8,680 nt of DNA. Source: Deltaproteobacteria bacterium. GTDB taxonomy: Bacteria; Desulfobacterota; B13-G15; RBG-16-54-18. The notes below the pieces were generated by a model, which did not search any database, was not told the origin of the DNA, and was given only the letters and a program-made list of their open reading frames with translations. Every line of letters begins with the position of its first letter. Within the stretch, counting starts at the first letter, position 1. Position numbers and translations under genes: made by a program. This document shows, piece after piece, positions 1-6,021 of the stretch. The stretch spans positions 1 to 8,680 of the forward strand of contig QMLM01000057.1 in NCBI GenBank assembly GCA_003646745.1, read 5' to 3'.

Positions 1-2
1 CA

Positions 3-12
3 ACCTCTTGGG
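3..12 (-). promoter_or_regulatory. Probable ribosome binding site of a gene just beyond the left edge
   Basis: Read on the minus strand, the last bases of the window are CCCAAGAGGT followed by TG. The same ten bases (plus-strand ACCTCTTGGG) lie at 2847-2856, where AGAGGTG serves as the Shine-Dalgarno sequence of bamA. This suggests that the operon continues past ompH and that the next start codon lies a few bases outside the window. In related genomes lpxD often follows ompH, but that identity is inference; no codon of the gene is visible. The 43 bases after ompH show no terminator-like GC stem with a T run, which agrees with read-through. Confidence 0.4.
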
Positions 13-43
13 CTAAGCTCTCGAGAATCCGTTACATATAACA

Positions 44-562
44 CTACCCCGTAGCGGCATCAAAGGCCTTAATTACCTTGTCGGTGAGGTCGATTTCCTT
101 AGGTGCGTAGAGGATAAAACTCTCCCTCTTCTCCAAGATCAGGGTGTAATTTCCCTCCTTGCCCAATTTATTAACCACCTTTTCCATGCTCTTTAAGAGC
201 TTAGTGGTGATCTCCATCTGCAACTGTTTAAGCTCCTCTCGCGAGTCCTTCACCAGCCTATCTAACTCCTTTAACTTTCGTTGATACTCCCGTTCCTTCT
301 GTCTTCTGGCCTCCTCACTGAGCATGGTGGCCTGTTTCTCCAACGACTCTTTCAAGGCCTTTAATTCCTCTTGCTTTTTCTGGATGATCTTGTTTAACTC
401 ATTCCCCCTGGCCTGAAAGGCTTTGCGTGCCTCAAGACCACGACGGGATTTATTCAAGACCTTCTGGACATCGATGTAGCCGATCTTCATCTCTGCGCCA
501 TAGGCAAAATTTGCTGATATCAGCAGACCGATGATGGCGAGAAACACAAAGACCCCTTTCAT
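44..562 (-). CDS. ompH: OmpH/Skp family periplasmic chaperone
   Basis: This 172-residue protein has the usual length and build of Skp/OmpH. A signal peptide covers about residues 1-22 (short basic start, hydrophobic stretch, then AYG before AE). The family opening IGYIDVQKVLN follows at 27-37. A long, highly charged Lys/Glu/Gln-rich coiled coil spans about 40-125, and a short C-terminal part (about 138-170) completes the body domain. Skp forms trimers that hold unfolded outer-membrane proteins in the periplasm and pass them to the BAM complex. The gene lies 22 bp after bamA on the same strand, a common pairing. The ATG at 560-562 is supported by AAGGAG (569-574) six bases upstream. The protein ends at TAG 44-46. 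The family call is secure; the precise client range is not visible. Confidence 0.93.
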   Translation of the reverse strand: MKGVFVFLAIIGLLISANFAYGAEMKIGYIDVQKVLNKSRRGLEARKAFQARGNELNKIIQKKQEELKALKESLEKQATMLSEEARRQKEREYQRKLKELDRLVKDSREELKQLQMEITTKLLKSMEKVVNKLGKEGNYTLILEKRESFILYAPKEIDLTDKVIKAFDAATG

Positions 563-584
563 TGCTAGCTCCTTTCCTTAATTT

Positions 585-2837
585 TTAATACATCATCCCC
601 ATAGAGAAATCCCACACGCTGACCTTCTCCCCTCGTTCAGGCTTGCGGTCAAGATTATAACCCCAATCAATGCGGATAGGCCCTAAGGGAGAATACCAAC
701 GGATCCCTACCCCTACGGCATGCCGCAAGGGAGTAATCTCATCCCAGTGATCAAATCCCTTTCCCACGTCGTAAAAAATCGCTATCTTCAGCCCCAGGGC
801 TTTGCTTAAGGGATAGATAAGCTCTGAGCTAAATGTCAACATGTTGAGGGCCCCGATCGGCTCGTTTTCTTCATCTACAGGGCCAGCCATCCCATACTCG
901 AATCCCCGCAAGGTCCTGATTCCCCCCACGTAGAGCTTCTCCACCAAAGGAACCTCCCTACCATTATATCCCCTTACGATCCCTATACTCCCCCTTAAAT
1001 TTAAGACTAGATCACCGACGATGGGGTGAAACCAGCTGATCCCGCTTGCGGCCTTATAGAAATAGTTATCTCCCCCCAAACCGGCAATGGATCCGGAGAC
1101 CCAAATCTCTGATCCCCTGCTGGGGTTAAAGATATCATTGATGGTGTTTCTGGTGACAGTAAGGGTGACCTTACTGGTGGTGGTCGTCCCTAGCTGGGAT
1201 TTAATATAATCTGAGGCCTCTTCCTCTATGTTATAGATCTTCACCCGCTCATATAGGTAGGCGAGGTCCGCCCTGATGTTGTCCGTGATCTCCCTGCCGA
1301 TCTTCAGATCCCCTCCTGTTTTCCGTGAATCGTAGGTGGTATAGTCATAAGTTTCATTGAAGGCATCAAAGCCAACGGAGAATTGCGTATCTAAAAAGCG
1401 GGGATCGGTGAACCCCAATGAAAAATCCATTATGTCCTCTCCCACCGTCGCTTTGGCATAGGCCTTATATCCAAATCCGAACAAATTCCTGTGGGAAAGA
1501 GATACGGTTCCCACCACCCCATAAAGGGAACTGTATCCTGCGCCAAACTGAAGCGCCCCCTGCTCTGCCTCCTCCACCCTGATGTCTAAGTCGATGATTT
1601 CCCTTTTCTCGGTGGGGGTGGTGGCAAAATCCACTTCCTTAAAATATCCTGTCCTCTTGACCCGCTGGCGGCTCTTTCGCAAGAGGGTGGAACTATAAAG
1701 GTCCCCTTCGGCCACCTTCAACTCACGCCTTATCACCTTATCTCTCGTCTTGGTGTTTCCCTTTATCTCTATGCGTCCGATGTAGACCTTAACCCCCTTC
1801 TGGATCTTGAAGACCAAGTGCACTAACCTCTTCTCGTGCTCAATCCTGGTCATAGGAGATATGTCTACATAGGCGTAACCCTCATCGGCGTATCGGTCAG
1901 ATAGCCAAAGGAGGTCTTTATGTACAAGAGATGAACGATAAAGTTTTCCCACCCGACTTTTGAGCCCCTTTAACAATTCCTCTTTGGTAGTGAGGATATC
2001 CCCCCTAATATCAAGACTGCCCAGCCTATATTGGTCACCCTCCTCGATCTTGATGGTAATGATAATGGACTTTCTGTCCTTGCTTAAGGTGATCTCCGGC
2101 TCGCTTACCTTCACCATTACATAGCCGTGGTCAAGATAAAAGCCCTTTATCCTGTTGATATCCACCTCTAAGACATCCATCTCCAACCTACCCGATTTGG
2201 TAAGCCACCAGAACCACCCCTTCTCCCTGGTCTTCATAATCCTTTTGAGCCTTCTCGAACTAAAGGCCTTATTACCAACGAATTTTATCTTCTTAATGTA
2301 TCCCTTTACCCCCTCGGAGATCTCAAAATAAACTACTGCCTTGTTCCCCTTTATGAACTCTACCCTATAATCCACCTCGCTGCCATAGTATCCCTTTGAC
2401 GTGTACAGCTTTTTAATTTCTTTTGCGCTCGAACGCACCTTGCCCATATCCAAAATGGAATCCCTCTTAACCTCGATGACCTCCTCAATGCTCTCTCTGT
2501 CCAATTTGAGATTGCCTGAAATAACAACATCCTCTATCAGTGGCTTTTCGATCACCACAAAAGTGAGGATCACCCCCTCCTTTGTCTCAGACACATCTAC
2601 CTGTACGTCCCGGAAGTATCCCAGTCGATAGATGGCTTTGACATCCTCGCGTACCCTATCTTTGGAAAAGGGACCCTCAACTTTGCTCTTTATTTCATGC
2701 AGGATCATCTCTTTGCTGATCCTTTCATTGCCGAGGATGACGATCTTCCTGATCAACCTCTGTTGAGCGAACCCTACGGCGACTAAGACCAGAAGGAGGG
2801 ATAAAAAAGGAAGGGATAAAAATCCCCTTTTTCTCAC
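585..2837 (-). CDS. bamA: BamA, outer-membrane protein assembly factor (Omp85 family)
   Basis: The product is 750 residues, close to the roughly 750-800 usual for BamA. A signal peptide at 1-24 ends in VGFA before QQ. Five POTRA repeats follow at about 27-99, 100-176, 180-267, 270-347 and 353-424, each with a recognisable I-x-G-N/D element (for example VILGNERI, KFVGNKAF, EIKGNTKT). The Omp85 beta-barrel fills 425-750 and contains the conserved loop-6 motif LRGF at 643-646. It ends in an aromatic residue, FSMGMMY, as expected of a C-terminal beta-signal, with Tyr in place of the common Phe. BamA folds and inserts beta-barrel proteins into the outer membrane. The start is GTG, supported by AGAGGTG (2846-2852) eight bases upstream and by the signal peptide that begins there. 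The Trp-rich segment GWFWWLT in POTRA3 looks typical of deltaproteobacterial-type members. Confidence 0.97.
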   Translation of the reverse strand: MRKRGFLSLPFLSLLLVLVAVGFAQQRLIRKIVILGNERISKEMILHEIKSKVEGPFSKDRVREDVKAIYRLGYFRDVQVDVSETKEGVILTFVVIEKPLIEDVVISGNLKLDRESIEEVIEVKRDSILDMGKVRSSAKEIKKLYTSKGYYGSEVDYRVEFIKGNKAVVYFEISEGVKGYIKKIKFVGNKAFSSRRLKRIMKTREKGWFWWLTKSGRLEMDVLEVDINRIKGFYLDHGYVMVKVSEPEITLSKDRKSIIITIKIEEGDQYRLGSLDIRGDILTTKEELLKGLKSRVGKLYRSSLVHKDLLWLSDRYADEGYAYVDISPMTRIEHEKRLVHLVFKIQKGVKVYIGRIEIKGNTKTRDKVIRRELKVAEGDLYSSTLLRKSRQRVKRTGYFKEVDFATTPTEKREIIDLDIRVEEAEQGALQFGAGYSSLYGVVGTVSLSHRNLFGFGYKAYAKATVGEDIMDFSLGFTDPRFLDTQFSVGFDAFNETYDYTTYDSRKTGGDLKIGREITDNIRADLAYLYERVKIYNIEEEASDYIKSQLGTTTTSKVTLTVTRNTINDIFNPSRGSEIWVSGSIAGLGGDNYFYKAASGISWFHPIVGDLVLNLRGSIGIVRGYNGREVPLVEKLYVGGIRTLRGFEYGMAGPVDEENEPIGALNMLTFSSELIYPLSKALGLKIAIFYDVGKGFDHWDEITPLRHAVGVGIRWYSPLGPIRIDWGYNLDRKPERGEKVSVWDFSMGMMY

Positions 2838-2845
2838 TTTGCTAG

Positions 2846-2852
2846 CACCTCT
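2846..2852 (-). promoter_or_regulatory. Shine-Dalgarno sequence of bamA
   Basis: AGAGGTG on the minus strand lies eight bases before GTG at 2835-2837. It is what supports the non-ATG start, since the encoded signal peptide begins right there. The bases between it and the start include GCTAGCAA, which also appear between the Shine-Dalgarno sequence and start of ompH. Confidence 0.65.
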
Positions 2853-2872
2853 TGGGTTTCAAATGCCTTCAA

Positions 2873-2901
2873 CTAATAACAAATATTTGCCCTTTTGTAA
2901 A
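2873..2901 (-). promoter_or_regulatory. Candidate internal sigma70-type promoter for bamA-ompH
   Basis: In the 72-bp AT-rich gap between lolD and bamA, the minus strand reads TTTACA (2896-2901, five of six matches to TTGACA). After 17 bases comes TATTAG (2873-2878, four of six matches to TATAAT). This is the only sizeable gap inside the operon, so a secondary promoter raising BamA and Skp relative to the upstream genes is plausible. The spacer contains the 10-bp palindrome CAAATATTTG (2880-2889). AT-rich DNA produces such matches by chance, so confidence is limited. Confidence 0.35.
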
Positions 2902-2909
2902 CAAGATTT

Positions 2910-3602
2910 TCAAATCACCCTTCCATCCGCCAAGTAGATCTGCCTTGGAAAACGCCGAGCTAAGACCTCATTGTGGGTAACGATAACCAAGGTGATCCCC
3001 CTGGACTCGTTCAGGGAGAAGATAAGTTGAATTATCTTCTCTCCGGTCTTGCTGTCTAGATTCCCTGTTGGCTCGTCGGCCAAAAGGATGGTAGGACGTA
3101 AGACTAAGGCCCTTGCCACAGCTACCCTTTGTTGTTCACCACCGGAAAGTTCACCTGGTTTATGCCATATCCGCTCCTTCAGGCCTACTTCTGTTAAGAT
3201 CTCCTCGGCCCTTTCCCTGGCCTCCTTCCTATCCATACCCTGTATCAAGGCGGGCATCATGGTATTCTCCAAGGCATTAAACTCAGGTAGCAGATGATGA
3301 AATTGGAAGACAAAACCTATCTCCCTGTTTCTAAATTCAGCCAAGCTCTCTTCTGTACGGGAGAAAACATCTTCTCCTTGGTAGAGTACCTCCCCCCTTG
3401 AGGGCCTGTCCAAGGTACCCAGGATATGAAGAAGGGTCGTCTTGCCTGCACCAGAGGCCCCCACGATCACCACCATCTCCCCCCTTTGTACGGTGATATC
3501 TATACCCTTGAGGGCATGAATTTCTGCCCCCTCCTTTTTAAACACTTTGTGTAGCCCCCTCACCTGAATCAAGGGAGATACCTCTCGGTGTCTCAGATCC
3601 AT
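2910..3602 (-). CDS. lolD: LolD, ATP-binding subunit of the lipoprotein-releasing ABC transporter
   Basis: This 230-residue ABC ATPase is nearly the same length as E. coli LolD. All catalytic elements are intact: Walker A GASGAGKT (48-55), Q-loop Gln100, signature LSGGEQQR (152-159), Walker B ILLADE (172-177) with catalytic Glu177, D-loop NLDS (181-184) and H-loop His210. The segment FQFHHLLPEFNALEN (99-113) is the LolD-type Q-loop surround and separates it from most MacB- or FtsE-like relatives. It powers extraction of outer-membrane lipoproteins from the inner membrane onto LolA, working with the permease encoded two genes upstream. The ATG at 3600-3602 lies inside the end of the preceding gene (10-bp overlap) and has only a weak Shine-Dalgarno sequence. 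A TTG at 3570-3572 (residue 11), preceded by GAGAGGT at eight bases, is a serious alternative start giving 220 residues. Confidence 0.95.
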   Translation of the reverse strand: MDLRHREVSPLIQVRGLHKVFKKEGAEIHALKGIDITVQRGEMVVIVGASGAGKTTLLHILGTLDRPSRGEVLYQGEDVFSRTEESLAEFRNREIGFVFQFHHLLPEFNALENTMMPALIQGMDRKEARERAEEILTEVGLKERIWHKPGELSGGEQQRVAVARALVLRPTILLADEPTGNLDSKTGEKIIQLIFSLNESRGITLVIVTHNEVLARRFPRQIYLADGRVI

Positions 3603-4768
3603 TGTTTGCCCACATCCCGCGAGATGAGGATCATGTCCCTTGTCTCCTCCAACCTCTCTCTGCTGTACCTCTTTAGAGTCTCCCTTATTCGGGGATAGGA
3701 GCTTACAATTTTCTCCACATCCTCCTTGGAGGCCGTCAATAGCTCTGTGCGGCTTACTGTCCTCACCGAAGCAGTATGATTCCTTCCCAAAAGGAGTGAT
3801 ATCTCACCAAAGATATCCCCTGCCGCAAGATGACCCAAGGTGATCCTGTTGCCCTCTTCCTCGGTGAAGACCTCCACCCTCCCCGACTTGATCAGGTAGA
3901 GGAAGCTAGGGGGGGTCCCTTCCCGAATTACCAAGGTATTCGGACCTATTACCTGATGAGAAAACCTCTCCACGAGACGCCTCCTGTCTGATGGGCGTAA
4001 GGCGTTAAAAGGGGGAGAAAGGGCAAGGATGGTATCTACTACTCTCTTTTTATAAAGCGTCAGCAAGACCTCCGAGATATTGGGGTAGATCTTTTGGATC
4101 TCCTCGAAGTCTCCTCGCGTTATCTCTAACAGCCCCACATCGGTCAGTGCCCAAGCTGATGCACTTCGTCGTCCATAGGAGAAGAAACTGAACTCTCCGA
4201 AGAAATCCCCATCTTTAAGGATGTTAAGCAGTACCTCTCTTTTCTCCTTTATGTTGTATTTGTAGATCCCAACCTTCCCATGGCTGATGATGTAAATGGA
4301 GTTCCCCTTCTGCCCCTCTTTGCATATCAAGCTCCCTTTGCCAACCTGATAAGACTTGAGCCGCGCCAACACCTGGTGAAATTCCTCCTCCGAAAGATCG
4401 GCAAACAGGAGGGGAACACCCGTTTTTTTCACCTCTTTTTGGGAAGAGAGATCCTTCATTACCTGCTGGGTCTCCTCATCTTTGGGATCTAGCTTAAGGA
4501 TGAGCTTGCCAAGGGCGATGGCCCGTAAGAAATTGCCTTTTTTGACATATTCTGACAGGACGTATTTATATCTGATGAAGGCCTCAGGCTCTCTGCCCAA
4601 CTTCCTCAATAAGTCCCCTATCTGCAACTGGATCTGCAAGTCATCTGGATTGATCTCCGCCAACCTCTTGAATTCAGTTAAGGCCTTGGCCAACTCGCCC
4701 TTATTGATATAACCTTGGGCCCTCTCTTTGATGGTCCGCTCGTTATCCTTCTTAATGGTCATGATCAC
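3593..4768 (-). CDS. TPR protein with two cyclic-nucleotide-binding (CAP_ED) domains
   Basis: This 391-residue soluble protein has no signal peptide or membrane segment, so it is probably cytoplasmic. Residues 11-100 form TPR-like helical pairs (ALTEFKRLAEINPDD, then AIALGKLILKLDPKD). Two CAP/CRP-type cNMP-binding barrels follow at about 120-240 and 254-370. The first has the phosphate-cassette pattern FGEF...RRSAS with Glu192 and Arg201. The second has FGEI...RNHTAS, with His331 where the phosphate-binding Arg is expected. No DNA-binding helix-turn-helix, kinase or other output domain follows, so it is not a CRP-type transcription factor. The TPRs suggest it acts by protein contact. It overlaps lolC by 4 bp (GTGA) and lolD by 10 bp, so all three are probably translationally coupled. 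The start is GTG at 4766-4768; ATG at 4760-4762 (two residues shorter) is equally possible. Domain calls are firm; ligand and partner are unknown. Confidence 0.85.
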   Translation of the reverse strand: MIMTIKKDNERTIKERAQGYINKGELAKALTEFKRLAEINPDDLQIQLQIGDLLRKLGREPEAFIRYKYVLSEYVKKGNFLRAIALGKLILKLDPKDEETQQVMKDLSSQKEVKKTGVPLLFADLSEEEFHQVLARLKSYQVGKGSLICKEGQKGNSIYIISHGKVGIYKYNIKEKREVLLNILKDGDFFGEFSFFSYGRRSASAWALTDVGLLEITRGDFEEIQKIYPNISEVLLTLYKKRVVDTILALSPPFNALRPSDRRRLVERFSHQVIGPNTLVIREGTPPSFLYLIKSGRVEVFTEEEGNRITLGHLAAGDIFGEISLLLGRNHTASVRTVSRTELLTASKEDVEKIVSSYPRIRETLKRYSRERLEETRDMILISRDVGKQWI

Positions 4769-6021
4769 TCATAACGCAAGGCCTCAGCAGGGTCTAGACT
4801 GGAGGCCTTCCAGGCCGGATAGATAGTCGCCAGCAGACTTATCCCTATGGCAACACAAACAACGACCATTACATCTAGAGAATCCACCCTAGAGGGAAGC
4901 TGACTTATATAATAGACATCTCCCGGAAGGATCTTAAAACCAAACAACCTCTCCACGAAATTGGATATTCCCTCCATGTTAAAGGCTATAAGGAGCCCCA
5001 ACACCGATCCCAAAAAGGTCCCCACAAGGCCGACAATTAACCCTTCAAAGACAAAAATCTTCATTATGCTGCTGCGCTTCGCCCCCATGGACTTGAGGAT
5101 GGCAATATCACGGCTCTTCTCCATCACCACCATGATCAAGGTGCAGATGATGTTGAAGGCAGCCACCCCAATTATCAACGACAAGAGGATGAACATCACC
5201 CTTTTCTCCATCCTCAGGGCCGAGAAGAGGTTCTTGTTCATCTCCATCCAGTCCCTGGTCTTGTAAGGAACCCCCAACTCCCTCTCTATCTTCTCCGCAA
5301 TGGAGCGCGCCTTATATATATCCTTTACCTTGATCTCTATAGCCGTGGCCACATCCCCTATCCTCAGAAATTTTTGGGCACTGGCCAGAGAAATATAGGC
5401 CAAGGTAGAATCGTAATCGAACATCCCGGATTCAAAGATCCCCGTCACCCGAAACCTCTTCACCCGCGGTGCCATCCCCAATGGACTTACATCCCCTAGG
5501 GGAGAGATGACGGTCACCGGGTCGTCGAGGAAGACGCCCAAGTTCTTCGCTAGCTCCCTGCCCAGGATGATGCCAGGAAGCTGTCCTAGCTCACTTCTGC
5601 TGAGGCTGTTGATACTGCCCTCTTTGATGTTTTGAGGAAGGCTAGATACCTTACCTTCGGATGAAGGATCTATCCCCCGCAGGACTGCTCCAGCTACCCC
5701 CCCTTTGCTGGATAACATAACCTGAGCATAAATAAAGGGGGCAGCAGCACGCACACCCGGCACCTTCTCGACTCTGTTCACAACCTCGAAGTAATCCTCA
5801 ATCCCCCCACCGTATCTAAGCAGGAGGATATGGGCGTTGGTCCCCAAAATTTTCTCCCTCAACTCATGTTCAAAGCCGTTCATCACAGCGAGGACCACAA
5901 TGAGGGCCATCACCCCCAACATCACTCCAAGGATGGAGATAAAGGTGATGATGGAGATAAAGGTCTGTTTCCTCTTGGCCTTTAAATAGCGAAGGCTGAT
6001 GAAAAGCTCGTAAGGAAGCAT
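4765..6021 (-). CDS. lolC: LolC/LolE-family permease of the lipoprotein-releasing ABC transporter
   Basis: The product is 418 residues from ATG at 6019-6021. It shows the four-helix architecture of the MacB/LolC/LolE group: TM1 near 21-48, a large periplasmic domain at about 50-270, then TM2-TM4 near 275-300, 323-348 and 383-401. The coupling segment MEKSRDIAILKSMGA after TM2 and the final YPAWKASSLDPAEALRYE are family hallmarks. The periplasmic stretch SPLGMAPRVKRF resembles the LolC hook (TPMGRIPSQR in E. coli) that docks LolA, so LolC-like is the better name. No second permease gene is present, so it may form a homodimer as in LolDF-type systems. Start choice: lysS and this gene share TGATG, with AGGAAAAGG (6027-6035) five bases upstream. 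A TTG one codon earlier is less likely. Confidence 0.93.
   Translation of the reverse strand: MLPYELFISLRYLKAKRKQTFISIITFISILGVMLGVMALIVVLAVMNGFEHELREKILGTNAHILLLRYGGGIEDYFEVVNRVEKVPGVRAAAPFIYAQVMLSSKGGVAGAVLRGIDPSSEGKVSSLPQNIKEGSINSLSRSELGQLPGIILGRELAKNLGVFLDDPVTVISPLGDVSPLGMAPRVKRFRVTGIFESGMFDYDSTLAYISLASAQKFLRIGDVATAIEIKVKDIYKARSIAEKIERELGVPYKTRDWMEMNKNLFSALRMEKRVMFILLSLIIGVAAFNIICTLIMVVMEKSRDIAILKSMGAKRSSIMKIFVFEGLIVGLVGTFLGSVLGLLIAFNMEGISNFVERLFGFKILPGDVYYISQLPSRVDSLDVMVVVCVAIGISLLATIYPAWKASSLDPAEALRYE

Noticed and set aside
1..43. Possible terminator after ompH
   Set aside because: CTCGAG is a small palindrome, but there is no GC-rich stem followed by a T run on the minus strand, and a ribosome-binding-like sequence follows instead.
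2183..2240. Trp-rich segment GWFWWLT in BamA POTRA3 as an unusual insertion
   Set aside because: A comparable GW/F-x-W-L-T segment is, from memory, common in deltaproteobacterial-type BamA proteins, so I treat it as normal family variation.
2401..2631. Short plus-strand open frame opposite the bamA POTRA region
   Set aside because: Low-complexity Ser/Thr-rich translation typical of an antisense shadow of a real gene.
2881..2910. Possible terminator between lolD and bamA
   Set aside because: The palindromes here (CAAATATTTG, TTGT..ACAA) are short and AT-only with no following T run, so they would not stop transcription.
4961..5266. 101-codon plus-strand open frame opposite the Lol permease
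   Set aside because: It is the mirror of the membrane-segment codons of the permease, which easily leave an antisense frame open.
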